This document shows, in pieces, positions 1 to 9,458 of a DNA stretch of 64,000 bases. How positions within the stretch are numbered: position 1 is the first letter of the stretch; each line of letters starts with the position of its first letter. The notes under the pieces are model-generated. The model saw nothing but the letters and a program-made list of their open reading frames with translations. It did not search any database and had not been told where the DNA came from. The DNA is from Diploptera punctata (Eukaryota; Arthropoda; Insecta; Blattodea; Blaberidae), in contig JASPKZ010004953.1 in NCBI GenBank assembly GCA_030220185.1, positions 718,501-782,500 on the forward strand, in the 5' to 3' direction. The position numbers were made by a program, and so were the translations under genes.

Positions 1-121
1 ATACAGTACTCGTGACAATACAATAATTTCATATTTATTTTCTAAAATCCTGGCCAGAATCATCAGAAAATCAAAAAAATGAAAACTGGTATAATAGGTA
101 GCTTGTCGACTTTTTAGTCAA

Positions 122-214
122 TCATTGTAAGAGCTCAGTTGGTAGAGCGGTGAACTCTTAGTGATATATAATTTCAGTAATCCATAGGTCGCTGGTTCAA
201 ATCTGGCTGGGAGG
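122..214 (+). pseudogene. tRNA-Tyr-like sequence with intron-like insert, part of a repeat
   Basis: The A box region (AGCTCAGTTGGTAGAGCGG) and the arm AGGTCGCTGGTTCAAATC match the eukaryotic tRNA-Tyr pattern, and an extra stretch of about 20 bases sits in the anticodon arm where nuclear tRNA-Tyr genes carry an intron. The acceptor stem no longer pairs and the anticodon region has decayed, so this is a repeat-borne pseudogene. A second copy with the same flanks lies at 43432-43520. Confidence 0.6.
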
Positions 215-315
215 ATTTTTTTTTAGAAGAGTATTATTTTCAACTCATACTAAAATAGTATCGAATTTATAAAGATATTTACATTTTTATCTTATTCTGT
301 AAAATATTAAAACTA

Positions 316-741
316 AAAAATAAATAATAGTTTTAAAAAACTAAAACAACACGCTTTATTAGAAAACCGAACTAAAAAAAATGAAAAATAATTTTAATTT
401 CCAACACGCTTGGGATAAATAATTTTACCATTAAAAGCGTGGGGTGCTCTTTATGATTTTTACATTTCTTCTTAGAGACTTTACTTTTACCAATATCTGT
501 TTATTATCAAATATATTAATTGATAAAAAGCACCCCACGCTTTTGATGGTAAAATTATTTATCCCAAGCGTGTTGGAAATTACAATTATTTTTCATTTTT
601 TTTAGTTTGGTTTTCTAATAAAGTGTGTTGTTTTAATCAATTGAGTTGGTGTTTACTTGATGAAAATCCATATTTATTAATTAAATAAAAATAAAACTAC
701 GTTGTGTTGTTTTAGTTTTTTAAAACTATTATTTATTTTTT
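316..741. repeat. Palindromic repeat following the tRNA-Tyr-like sequence
   Basis: The left arm (about 316-450) and right arm (about 528-741) are near-perfect inverted copies. Both contain the words ACACGCTTTATTAG and GCGTGGGGTGCT or their complements, around a loop of about 75 bases. No ORF. The same tRNA plus palindrome arrangement recurs at 43.4-44.0 kb, so the two parts behave as one repeat family, probably a non-autonomous element. Confidence 0.7.
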
Positions 742-1105
742 AGGAATTCACACTATGAGGTATATTCATTTAGGTAAAATTTTATTACTACCTCATATTT
801 TTCTTCTTTTTTTAATTTAAACTAGTTTTGGAACTTTACACCTTAGCTCCATCTTCAGTATTTTCAATGTTTGGAAAAAAATCTACATCCAAAAAAACAA
901 AAAGGAGAAATTAATGAACTTTGAAATTCCCGGGAAGAATGACCAGATTTTGAGATTTTTTACCAACGGGGGAGCGTAAGACAACAGAACAACGGTCATG
1001 AAAATACTGAAGATGGAGATGAAGTGTAAAGTTCTGAAACTAGTTTAAATTAAGAAAAGAAGAAAAATATGAGGTGAGTGATAACATTTTACCTAAATTT
1101 AGAAG
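742..1105. mobile_element. Penelope-like element remnant with inverted ends
   Basis: The left end carries ACTATGAGGTATATTCAT and the right end the complementary ATATGAGGTGAGTGATAA, so the ends are inverted. Between them about 90 bases translate to the C-terminal tail of a PLE protein (MNFEIPGK after a YIQKNK-like motif). A degenerate hammerhead-like core (CTGAAGA at 1001, then GAAAC) lies near the right end. Confidence 0.6.
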
Positions 1106-1418
1106 AAAGCTATTGCTGAGGGAATTGTACACAAAGAACCAAAATCAAGTTTTTTTTTTTTTTAGACTGGCAAACATTTCACCTCAAATTATTGGTTCAG
1201 TTTGAACATGTTTCGATATAATCTTCTATATCATCTGACCAATCACATTTCAATGAATTTTGATTTACACCCAATCACTCTCTTTTTCACCTCGATTTTA
1301 TCAACTTAATTTTATCACATTAAAATCAAGCTCCTCCTTTTTAACATTCTGAATAGGTCAGACCATTATTTTGCAGTGACTGACTCTCCAAGAAATATGT
1401 TGAATATAACAATTTATA

Positions 1419-2967
1419 CACTGCTCAAAACAATTAGAGGAACACTTGTAATAAATTGAATAAGTAATTGTTTTTTAAAGCTGTGATGCTGAAAGTTGGA
1501 CAATATGTAAATTGAATTATTAATTTTATCATTCGATACAAATTTTAAAGATCCATGGCCTAAATACAGAGAAATTACCTCAAATAACAAATATATAGAA
1601 TTTTTTTATTTTGGAAGGCACTGGCCACTTCTAATTGGTAAGCTTCCTGATGTTGCTATAGTAACGAATGTTGATTATTGCCTTGTTTATTGAAGTCTCT
1701 GACAAAATGAGGCATTTAAATGAGTTTGAAGTGTATCATGCTCTACATCTTTTACGACAAGGTCAATCTCTGCGACAAGTGGCTAGAGAGCTTGAGGTTT
1801 CTCCTTCCATGGTGTCCAGGTTATGCAACAGGCACAGAGAGACAGGTCAGTATTGTAGAAGACGTGGCCAGGGCCGTAAATTTAAAACAAGCCCCCAGGA
1901 TGACAGATATGTTGTTCTTTCTGCTCTTCGACAGCGTATAAAAACTGCAAAAGACCTGCAGAATGACCTTCATATGGCTTCCGGAATCCGGGTTTCAGAC
2001 TAAACCATAAGGAACAGATTAAGAAAAGAGAATATTTGTCCAAAAAGGCCCGTTAAAAAACCACGCTTAACAAATGGGCATAAGGCAGCAAGACGTATGT
2101 ATGCTGAAAACCATGGTGATTGGAACCTGAAGCAGTGGGAGTCTGTGCTCTTCTCGGATGAATCCAGGTATCGTCTTACACGTTGTGATGGTCGATTGAG
2201 GGTGTGGGGATGGCCAAGAGAAAGATTTTCTGCAGAGGCTGTACAGGAAATTGATAGATTTGGAGGAGGTTCCATAATGGTGTGGGCCGGAGTTATGTAC
2301 AACAATCGTACGGACCTTGTACTTGTTCCCCAGCGACTGAATGCTGTCCGGTATATCGAGCACGTTCTGGAAGAGCATGTAGTACCTGCTGCCATTGGAG
2401 TAGTTCCTGGATTTCTGTTTATGCAGGATAATGCCAGGGCACATTCTGCAGCTGTCACCAGGGATTTCCTGAGGAGGAATGAAATTGAGGTAATGGAGTG
2501 GCCAGCGGTCAGCCCAGACCTCAACCCTATTGAACACTTGTGGGATCTTCTAGACAGGAAGGTCAGGAACCGACATCAAGCTCCACAAACTCTGCAGCAA
2601 CTTGGAGATGCTCTGAAGGAGGAATGGGAGAATATCCCGCAAGAGGAAATCCAGAATATTATTGGGAGCATGCCATGAAGGTGCCAAAGTGTCATCGAAT
2701 GTCGTGGAGGCCATACACGATACTAATTCTATATAACGAGTGTTTAACTTTGAAAAATAAGCACAAGATTCAATTGCTTACATAGCGGAATTATTTGAAA
2801 AGTTAATTGTCAGCGTTATTCATTTGTTTTTACTGACATGAGCAATAAATAAATAAATAAATAAATATCCACAAATAATGTACTTTATTAATTTCATGTT
2901 TGTACCTTTATCCAATGAAAAAATATTTGCATATTTCATAGTGTTCCTCTAATTGTTTTGAGCAGTG
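1419..2967 (+). mobile_element. Tc1-like DNA transposon, near complete
   Basis: Perfect 27 bp terminal inverted repeats (1419-1445 and 2941-2967; outermost bases CACTGCTCAAAACAATTAGA) are flanked by TA on both sides, the Tc1/mariner target duplication. The 1.55 kb span fits the superfamily, and the interior is the transposase reading frame plus short AT-rich flanks with a (AAAT)n run near 2845. It sits upstream of the first visible SDA1 exon, so probably in an SDA1 intron. Confidence 0.9.
1707..2678 (+). pseudogene. Tc1-family DD34E transposase with one internal stop
   Basis: From the ATG at 1707 the frame runs to TGA at 2676-2678 (323 residues), broken only by TAA at 2001-2003 where a glutamine codon is expected by comparison with relatives; both sides are in the same frame. 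The N-terminal part has helix-turn-helix DNA-binding features (GQSLRQVARELEVSPSMVSR). The catalytic part has FSDESRY for the first Asp, MQDNARAH for the second and SPDLNPIEHLWD for the Glu, with 34 residues between second Asp and Glu, the Tc1 spacing. An in-frame ATG at 1668 gives a slightly longer start, but 1707 begins the conserved MRHLNEFE segment. One base change separates this copy from an open frame, which suggests a recent insertion. Confidence 0.88.
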
Positions 2968-2969
2968 TA

Positions 2970-3609
2970 TATTAAGATGTAAGGATTCTAGAATCCATGT
3001 GGCTACCAGATTGTATACAAGTGCACAAATGTAACCAGATAGTGCTTGTGGGATATAATATAAAAACATTTGTAGCAATTGATTATAACACAAAAAAAAA
3101 TAAACCACTGTTTGCACTTTCTTAAACATATTATTTCCCAGGTAATAACATTCCAGAAAAATATAATTGACATATTTACATCATAGGACGTCAGACATAA
3201 TTAATATACAGTTTGATGTGTTGCATTTTTTCTCCACTAGCGTGCATTCTTACAATATTGTGATCCTTTGACAATAAATAATATGATCTGGTTGCAGTGA
3301 TGAATAAGTGAAACATAACAAACATTTCTCATTTGTTTATTTGTTTTCAAACATCGCCATTTACATGAAATATATAAATATTTTAAAATAACTATATTTA
3401 AATAATGATTTGTGAGTAAACAGCTTAATTTTATTTGTTAAATAGTCCTAACAAATGCCACTCTTGATTTCCAAATTCTCTAGATAAATTCACTCCTCAC
3501 TTCGTGACTTGTGAATTTATCGATAATTTGGAAGTCACTCGTGACATTACTTATGATAAAATTTCACAGTCAGGCTTTAAGATTGTACCTTTTTTTTTTT
3601 TTTTTGCAG
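2970..3609. other. AT-rich intronic DNA without recognised feature
   Basis: Short ORFs only. It ends in a pyrimidine-rich tract (about 3589-3605) leading to the acceptor AG at 3608-3609 of the first visible SDA1 exon. No repeat family recognised. Confidence 0.5.
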
Positions 3610-3668
3610 AGGTCACAAAACTTATGCAGTTTGCTGCTCAAGCATCACATGAATTGGTACCACCTGAT
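3610..3668 (+). CDS. SDAD1: SDA1 homologue, exon 1 of those visible
   Basis: This is the first recognisable exon of an SDA1 gene. SDA1 proteins are nucleolar factors needed for 60S ribosomal subunit maturation and export. It begins mid-codon after TTTGCAG, with its first two bases AG completing a codon (probably Glu), and reads VTKLMQFAAQASHELVPPD before the donor GTGAGT; SDA1 family members have a closely similar EVTK..FAAQASH.LVPP block in mid-protein. Upstream exons, expected to encode roughly half of the protein, are not visible and presumably lie outside the window. The next exon is 5.8 kb away. Confidence 0.85.
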
Positions 3669-3757
3669 GTGAGTTGTATTTATTTTCTGTATCATACTTA
3701 GCATATTGTGTATGATTGTCTTATTTACGTATCTATTTGTTTATTTAACTTTCACAG

Positions 3758-4025
3758 GGAAAGAACACTATGAGGTTTAATTTAATAATTAAATTAATGT
3801 TTTTTTACCTCGCCTCATATCCTTTTTCTTCTATACTGCAGTTTTGGAGCTTATCTCCATCGTCAGTAGCCTCTGGTCGACCGGTGTTATGTCGTTTCTT
3901 GGCGCCAAGAAACGACATAACACCGGTCGACCAGAGGCTACTGACGATGGAGATAAGCTCCGAAACTGCAGTATAGAAGAAAAAGGATATGAGGTGAGGT
4001 AATAAAAACATTAATTTAATTATCT
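3758..4025. mobile_element. Near-perfect palindromic PLE-type hairpin
   Basis: Two arms of about 115-120 bases meet at 3902/3903 (TTGGC then GCCAA) with almost no loop. The outer sequence has the recurrent ACTATGAGGTTTAATTTAAT end and the right arm has ATATGAGGTGAGG. It carries the hammerhead-like core at 3941-3973. It matches the terminal region of Penelope-like copies elsewhere in this window but has no coding sequence. Confidence 0.75.
3941..3973 (+). ncRNA. Hammerhead ribozyme-like motif
   Basis: Core CTGACGA, stem II GGAG/CTCC, then GAAAC and a 2 bp stem III (AC/GT) ending in GTA, the predicted cleavage triplet. Flanking CTA and TAG pair as stem I. An extra T separates the core from stem II. 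The left palindrome arm has a mutated mirror copy (CAAAAC instead of GAAAC). Confidence 0.6.
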
Positions 4026-4113
4026 ATTTGTTTATTTATTTATTTTACCTGATGGAGTTAAGACCGTAAGCTCTTATCTTCCACTTCTCCAAGGTTAAAT
4101 TATACATATGATA

Positions 4114-4172
4114 ACTAACTCATTGGCACTATCGAACCCGTAGGTTCATGACCACACGGACATAAACTCTCC
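4114..4172 (-). mobile_element. 59 bp LINE 3'-end stub with 16 bp target duplication
   Basis: The insert is the reverse complement of the last ~59 bases of the LINE family that encodes the GRPRMRWENN motif elsewhere here. It is bounded by AATTATACATATGATA at 4098-4113 and 4173-4188, an exact 16 bp target-site duplication. A severely 5'-truncated retrotransposition event. Confidence 0.85.
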
Positions 4173-4197
4173 AATTATACATATGATAAGAACTATG

Positions 4198-4550
4198 AAT
4201 TAGTCCACCACCGTGGTCTCGAGGTAACATGCTGCCTTGTCACGCAGCGGGCCCGGGTGAGGTTTTTATCAGGGTTTTTCCTCACCTGTAAGACAAATGT
4301 CAGGAAAACTTTAAGGGCCAAACGGTCCCCGAAATCATATGGCCATCGCAATCATCATCATTCTTATTTATCTTAGATTAAGCTTAGGATTAAGGACTCT
4401 CCTGGTGGACCACTATCATCATCACCCATCATATCATCGGGGCAACGTAACCCTGCCTTCCAGGTGTCCCAACCTCAGAAGCGGGTTACAAGTACGCCAT
4501 GCCAGGAGAGAACACCAGGAATGTCTAGACAACCTGGGGCATTTGCAAAA
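4198..4550 (+). mobile_element. tRNA-derived SINE, family A
   Basis: A head with pol III A-box-like sequence (GTGGTCTCGAGGTAACATGC) and a decayed B box (GGGCCCGGGT) is followed by a body containing ACCTGTAAGACAAATGTCAG and an A-rich end. The same body occurs on the minus strand at about 5735-5925 and 24171-24550, where the tRNA head is better kept. Confidence 0.75.
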
Positions 4551-4639
4551 AAAAAAGAATTATCTATCTACATGTTGATTACTGTTGCATAATATATAAA
4601 GGCTATACAATATAAAGTTAACAAGGGAAAGAAAGAAAA

Positions 4640-4957
4640 ATAGTAATAATAATAATCATCATCATCCAGTATCATGGCAGCTGCCACCGTCTTCCGGAAA
4701 CCAAACGCCATTCCTCTCTATCCATCCATTGATCTTCCTCCATTCCTCTGATATTCATAGCTGCTTGTACCCCTTCTATCCAAGTTTTCTTCGGTCTTCC
4801 TCCTTTCCATTGGGATCCATTCCATAACAATTTTTGGCAATCTTTGCTCTGGCATTCGTTTGACATGACAATACCACTGCAATCTTTTCTTTTCTATGAT
4901 GTCCGGCTCCTCTTGTACACCCATAATTTCCCTTATTTCTTTATTTCGTATTCTATC

Positions 4958-4962
<5 letters not shown>
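4640..4962 (-). pseudogene. LINE reverse transcriptase C-terminal fragment
   Basis: Minus-strand frames read KKRLQWYCHVKRMPEQRLPK and MEWIPMERRK, the end of a non-LTR retrotransposon ORF2 in which a conserved H(V)KRM motif precedes a basic GRP-type repeat. Frames shift at least once. A (TAA)n run at 4963-4996 borders it. 5'-truncated. Confidence 0.8.
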
Positions 4963-4997
<35 letters not shown>

Positions 4998-5026
4998 CTA
5001 TAATTAGATTAAGTAAATGGCTTGGT

Positions 5027-5456
5027 TGGGTTCAACTGGGGTAAAATTTTCCGGAGGTGAAATAGTCCCCCATTCGGTTCTCCGGGCGGGGACTACTTCA
5101 GGGAACCCATGTCAAAGGCAGGTGAATGGAGAAGACTACATAACAATGAGCTACATGGTCTTTATAGGAATCCATATATAATAAGAACAGTTAAGTCTCG
5201 TAGACTGCGATGGGCAGGACATGTTGCACGTATGGGGAATGAAAGACTTGCATGGAAGCTTCTTGTAGGAAAGCCAGAGGGAAAACGCCCAGTTGGTAGA
5301 CCAAGAATGAGGTGGGAGAATAACATTAACTATGATTTGAGGAAAGTGGATTATACAGGGAATGATTGGAAAGCATTGGCTCAAGATATGGATGTATGGA
5401 GAGCTTATGTCCGTGCGGCCATGAACCTACGGGTTTGATAGTGCCAGTGAGTGAGT
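5027..5456 (+). mobile_element. Chimeric LINE derivative: short 5' head joined to LINE 3' end
   Basis: About 85 bases (from GGGTTCAACTGGGG to the GGGAACCCATGTC region) run directly into the last ~330 bases of a LINE coding for RLRWAGHVARMGNERLAWK and GRPRMRWENN. The tail is GAGTGAGTAAG. Both sides carry AAGTAAATGGCTTGGT (about 5011-5026 and 5459-5474), so head and tail moved together. The protein fragment spans 5109-5438. Confidence 0.75.
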
Positions 5457-5474
5457 AAGTAAGTAAATGGCTTG

Positions 5475-5734
5475 GTAAAGAAAGTCTAAAATATAAAGAA
5501 ACAATAAAAGTATACATGGAACACGGTTATATATTATATTGTCTAAGGAAATATAAAGTGAGTTTCTTTTTAAACTGTTTTTGAGTTGGGCAGTCCATGA
5601 TATATCCATCCATAGTAATTCTGTCCGAGGGCAGGTCTTCCACTGCAATCATAGCATTTTCATGCTATGCTTGCAGCTTTACTAGGGAATTGTAGGTGTG
5701 GTAGCTTCCCGTTGCTTTCCTCACCAGTGAAGGA
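5475..5734. other. Intronic DNA, partly SINE-like
   Basis: No gene. The stretch from about 5640 (TCTTCCACTGCAATC) to 5734 looks like repeat body and may belong to the SINE that follows, but I could not match it to another copy in the window. Confidence 0.3.
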
Positions 5735-5925
5735 GGAGGATGATGATGATGGCCATATGATTTCGGGGACTGTTTGGGCCTTAAAGTTTACCTAACGTCT
5801 TACAGGTGAGGAAAACCCCCAATAAAAACCTCACTCAGAAAAATTGCCCTGACCAGGGATCGAACCCGGGCCTGTTGCGTTACAAGGCAGCATTCTACCT
5901 CGAGACCACAGCGGTGGACTCCATG
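5735..5925 (-). mobile_element. tRNA-derived SINE, family A
   Basis: Minus strand: a tRNA-like head (GTCCACCGCTGTGGTCTCG, then GGGTTCGATCCC region) followed by the body with CACCTGTAAGACGTTAGG. Same family as 4198-4550 and 24171-24550. Confidence 0.75.
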
Positions 5926-6309
5926 ATATATGAAGGGAGGGAATTCCAGAGTCGTGTGGCTGAAACAAGGAAGGACGAGGAATGGTGAGATGTTCGATGT
6001 AGAGGAACAGCTAGAGTTAAATTTTGTCTCGATCATGTGTTTAAGTTATGGTGGGAGGATAGCGAATTAAAGTCTGCTGAATCCTCATTTAGTTCATGAT
6101 TTTTTTTTCCCCCATCTTTTTGTCTCGTTGAATTATCATCATTCCTCTCTCGCAATTTTTTTGTCAGTACTAATTTCCCTCACTAAACACACACGCTTAA
6201 TATACACTCCATCCTAAACTCATCTGAACACTATACTAATATATATTATACACTGAACATGGTCTGCTGAAGTTGTGTATAAATTAAAAATACAATTTAA
6301 TTTATTATA

Positions 6310-6539
6310 ATTGTTAATAGTGAGTGGAGATCATATTTTTAATGACTCATCTCATATATTTTCAAATTTCTTTGATACCGGCGGTTTCAGACAATATCTT
6401 GTCCCTCTTCAGTCATGAGTTGAAACTGCCGGTATCAAAGAAATTTGAAAATATATGAGGTGAGTTGTTAAAAATATGTTCTCCACTCACTATTAATGAT
6501 ATAACCTCATAATGTTTACTTCCCAATATTAATTTAAAT
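6310..6539. mobile_element. PLE-type palindromic hairpin, interrupted
   Basis: Inverted arms TTTGATACCGGCGGTTTCA and GCCGGTATCAAAGAAATTTG flank a degenerate hammerhead-like core. The right arm runs into the typical outer sequence AACCTCATAATGTTTACTTC. Its far end is split by the element at 6552-6896. Confidence 0.65.
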
Positions 6540-6551
6540 ATTATTATAATT

Positions 6552-6896
6552 AAATTAATATTGAGAAGCTAAAGCTATTACTATGATAGAAATAAGTAAA
6601 TCAATGAACACAATTAATTTATTGTAAATCAATGGTAAAGAGAAAAATTTTTGCCTGAACCGGGAATCGAACCCCGAACCTTTAGCTTTCCGTGCAAATG
6701 CTCAGACTACTGAGCTAATCCAGGCTTCATTCCCATCCAAGCAGAAATCCTTCCTTTACCTTACTCTACTGGGATTTATGCTTGGATGGGAATGAAGCCT
6801 GGATTAGCTCAGTAGTCTGAGCATTTGCATAGAAAGCTAAAGGTTCGGGGTTCGATTCCCGGTTCAGGCAAAAATTTTTCTCTTTACCATTGATTT
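6552..6896 (-). mobile_element. tRE-2: head-to-head tRNA-like element with 12 bp target duplication
   Basis: Flanked by exact ATTATTATAATT duplications (6540-6551 and 6897-6908). Inside, an antisense tRNA-like module (about 6656-6729) and a sense copy (about 6797-6870) face each other across a 67 bp spacer; the arms are almost identical. The module has A box TTAGCTCAGTAGTCTGAGC and B box GGTTCGATTCC. The outer side of each module carries the complementary pair TAAAGAGAAAAATTT / AAATTTTTCTCTTTA. A transcript could fold into one long hairpin. Confidence 0.8.
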
Positions 6897-7183
6897 ATTA
6901 TTATAATTGTTTCATTATATTTATTTTTGCATGTTTATTTTTTTGTCTTTTTTGAGACATTGTCAGTTCTTAGTTAATTAGCAAATTCTGATAGAATTAA
7001 ACTATTGAGGGTGTATTCATGAAACAATTTTGGAAATGTTTTATAAATCTTCATTGATATTAATATTTAAAGGAAGTGACAGTTTGAGGTTTATTCTAAT
7101 TAATAAATAGAATTATTGACGATTTTATTATTAATTTAACACTTCTCATTGAAGGATAAATTATATTTGAAGAGAAAAATTTT

Positions 7184-7257
7184 CGCCTAGACCGGGACTC
7201 GAACCCGGGACCCTTGGCTTTCCGGGCCAAGTGCTCTACCAACTGAGCTACCGAGGC
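7184..7257 (-). pseudogene. tRNA-like module 1 of array
   Basis: Cloverleaf-capable: GCCTCGG acceptor, D arm GCTC/GAGC, anticodon stem TTGGC/GCCAA with loop CCGGAAA (formal anticodon GGA), T arm CCGGG/CCCGG with TTCGAGT. The acceptor has a mismatch and base 33 is C instead of T. A serine tRNA would need a long variable arm, absent here. Confidence 0.7.
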
Positions 7258-7484
7258 GAGTTACGATCTAGACGCAAATTTTTCTCTTATGTACGTTGTA
7301 ATTCCCTCGCGCCAAATGCTTGAAACCATAGCTTCTATCTTTGCAAATGGCGGCTTCTTAGTTAAGAAGACATTTATTGGGAATTTAACACTACTTTATA
7401 GCCAGTAGGGCTTCAATTGACGATTTTATTATTAATTTAACACTTCTCATTGAAGGATAAATTATATTTGAAGAGAAAAATTTT

Positions 7485-7558
7485 CGCCTAGACCGGGACT
7501 CGAACCCGGGACCCTTGGCTTTCCGGGCCAAGTGCTCTACCAACTGAGCTACCGAGGC
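7485..7558 (-). pseudogene. tRNA-like module 2 of array
   Basis: Identical in sequence to module 1, 301 bases downstream. Confidence 0.7.
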
Positions 7559-7785
7559 GAGTTACGATCTAGACGCAAATTTTTCTCTTATGTACGTTGT
7601 AATTCTCTCGCGCCAAATGCTTGAAACCATAGCTTCTATCTTTGCAAATGGCGGCTTCTTAGTTAAGAAGACATTTATTGGGAATTTAACACTACTTTAT
7701 AGCCAGTAGGGCTTCAATTGACGATTTTATTATTAATTTAACACTTCTCATTGAAGGATAAATTATATTTGAAGAGAAAAATTTT

Positions 7786-7859
7786 CGCCTAGACCGGGAC
7801 TCGAACCCGGGACCCTTGGCTTTCCGGGCCAAGTGCTCTACCAACTGAGCTACCGAGGC
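7786..7859 (-). pseudogene. tRNA-like module 3 of array
   Basis: Identical to module 1; last unit before the turn-around at about 7996. Confidence 0.7.
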
Positions 7860-8143
7860 GAGTTACGATCTAGACGCAAATTTTTCTCTTATGTACGTTG
7901 TAATTCCCTCGCGCCAAATGCTTGAAACCATAGCTTCTATCTTTGCAAATGGCGGCTTCTTAGTTAAGAAGACATTTATTGGGAATTTAACACTACTGGC
8001 TATAAAGTAGTGTTAAATTCCCAATAAATGTCTTCTTAACTAAGAAGCCGCCATTTGCAAAGATAGAAGCTATGGTTTCAAGCATTTGGCGCGAGGGAAT
8101 TACAACGTACATAAGAGAAAAATTTGCGTCTAGATCGTAACTC

Positions 8144-8217
8144 GCCTCGGTAGCTCAGTTGGTAGAGCACTTGGCCCTGAAAGCCAAGGGTCCCGGGTTC
8201 GAGTCCCGGTCTAGGCG
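8144..8217 (+). pseudogene. tRNA-like module 4 of array
   Basis: First plus-strand unit. The anticodon loop reads CCTGAAA (formal anticodon TGA) instead of CCGGAAA, one of the few differences between units. Confidence 0.7.
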
Positions 8218-8444
8218 AAAATTTTTCTCTTCAAATATAATTTATCCTTCAATGAGAAGTGTTAAATTAATAATAAAATCGTCAATTGAAGCCCTACTGG
8301 CTATAAAGTAGTGTTAAATTCCCAATAAATGTCTTCTTAACTAAGAAGCCGCCATTTGCAAAGATAGAAGCTATGGTTTCAAGCATTTGGCGCGAGGGAA
8401 TTACAACGTACGTAAGAGAAAAATTTGCGTCTAGATCGTAACTC

Positions 8445-8518
8445 GCCTCGGTAGCTCAGTTGGTAGAGCACTTGGCCCGGAAAGCCAAGGGTCCCGGGTT
8501 CGAGTCCCGGTCTAGGCG
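8445..8518 (+). pseudogene. tRNA-like module 5 of array
   Basis: Same as module 1 in plus orientation; its leader has ACGTACGTAAGAG instead of ACGTACATAAGAG. Confidence 0.7.
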
Positions 8519-8745
8519 AAAATTTTTCTCTTCAAATATAATTTATCCTTCAATGAGAAGTGTTAAATTTATAATAAAATCGTCAATTGAAGCCCTACTG
8601 GCTATAAAGTAGTGTTAAATTCCCAATAAATGTCTTCTTAACTAAGAAGCCGCCATTTGCAAAGATAGAAGCTATGGTTTCAAGCATTTGGCGCGAGGGA
8701 ATTACAACGTACATAAGAGAAAAATTTGCGTCTAGATCGTAACTC

Positions 8746-8819
8746 GCCTCGGTAGCTCAGTTGGTAGAGCACTTGGCCCGGAAAGCCAAGGGTCCCGGGT
8801 TCGAGTCCCGGTCTAGGCG
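8746..8819 (+). pseudogene. tRNA-like module 6 of array
   Basis: Plus-strand unit identical to the consensus. Confidence 0.7.
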
Positions 8820-9046
8820 AAAATTTTTCTCTTCAAATATAATTTATCCTTCAATGAGAAGTGTTAAATTAATAATAAAATCGTCAATTGAAGCCCTACT
8901 GGCTATAAAGTAGTGTTAAATTCCCAATAAATGTCTTCTTAACTAAGAAGCCGCCATTTGCAAAGATAGAAGCTATGGTTTCAAGCATTTGGCGCGAGGG
9001 AATTACAACGTACATAAGAGAAAAATTTGCGTCTAGATCGTAACTC

Positions 9047-9120
9047 GCCTCGGTAGCTCAGTTGGTAGAGCACTTGGCCCGGAAAGCCAAGGGTCCCGGG
9101 TTCGAGTCCCGGTCTAGGCG
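9047..9120 (+). pseudogene. tRNA-like module 7 of array
   Basis: Last plus-strand unit. The element ends 20 bases after it with TTTTTCTCTTCAAATA, directly against the target duplication. Confidence 0.7.
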
Positions 9121-9212
9121 AAAATTTTTCTCTTCAAATATAAATAGAATTATATTTAACATCTCACTCATAATTGTAGATTTCTCGAAGACTAGTTTTG
9201 ATTACTTATTTT

Positions 9213-9365
9213 AGGAATTCTCACTATGAGGTATATTCATTAAGGTAGAATTTTTTGTATCACTCACCTCATATTGTTGTTCTTATTTGACTATAAACTA
9301 GTTTCAGAACATAGTTTCTGTTCCATCCTCAGTATCGTCACGACCGTTGTTCTGTCGTCTTGAAG
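9213..9365 (-). mobile_element. PLE terminal fragment
   Basis: Begins TAGGAATTCTCACTATGAGG and ends in GTCTTGAAGAGCTG, the terminal region seen complete at 25.3 kb and again at 23.0 kb. It holds the minus-strand hammerhead-like motif at 9296-9332 but no coding sequence. Confidence 0.7.
9296..9332 (-). ncRNA. Hammerhead ribozyme-like motif
   Basis: Minus strand: CTGAGGA, stem II GGAACA/TGTTCT, GAAAC, minimal stem III AC/GT with GTT as predicted cleavage triplet. Confidence 0.5.
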
Positions 9366-9458
9366 AGCTGGGACAGTTATTTTATTTTAGTTTTTATCTT
9401 AAATTTATTATTTTATGAAAGTTAATTGACACCTGTAATGTATTTAATTTTGTTACAG

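Larger units (their letters stand above)
7117..9140. mobile_element. tRE-1 array: three inverted plus four direct tRNA-like units
   Basis: A 301 bp unit is repeated three times in minus orientation and then four times in plus orientation, turning around at about 7996. Each unit holds one 74-base tRNA-like module and a spacer with GCCGCCATTTGCAAAGATAG. The whole array is bounded by TAAATAGAATTAT at 7104-7116 and 9141-9153, a 13 bp target duplication, so it entered as one element or grew after a single insertion. Units differ by only a few bases, for example CCTGAAA instead of CCGGAAA in the anticodon loop of the first plus unit, pointing to recent amplification or gene conversion. Confidence 0.85.

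Noticed and set aside
3504..3701. Independent 65-codon gene
   Set aside because: Only 3610-3668 is coding; the rest is intron read-through across the polypyrimidine tract and the donor.
4963..4996. Functional microsatellite feature
   Set aside because: The (TAA)n run is simply the border of a LINE fragment.
6395..6445. Hammerhead ribozyme in the 6.3 kb hairpin
   Set aside because: Both arms lost part of the CTGANGA or stem II sequence.
7184..9120. Seven functional tRNA genes
   Set aside because: Acceptor mismatch, C at position 33, formal Ser anticodon without the long variable arm, and repeat context all argue for SINE-type pseudogenes.
7117..9140. CRISPR array
   Set aside because: Units are 301 bp, inverted, with tRNA-like content; the DNA is eukaryotic (spliced gene, LINEs, SINEs).
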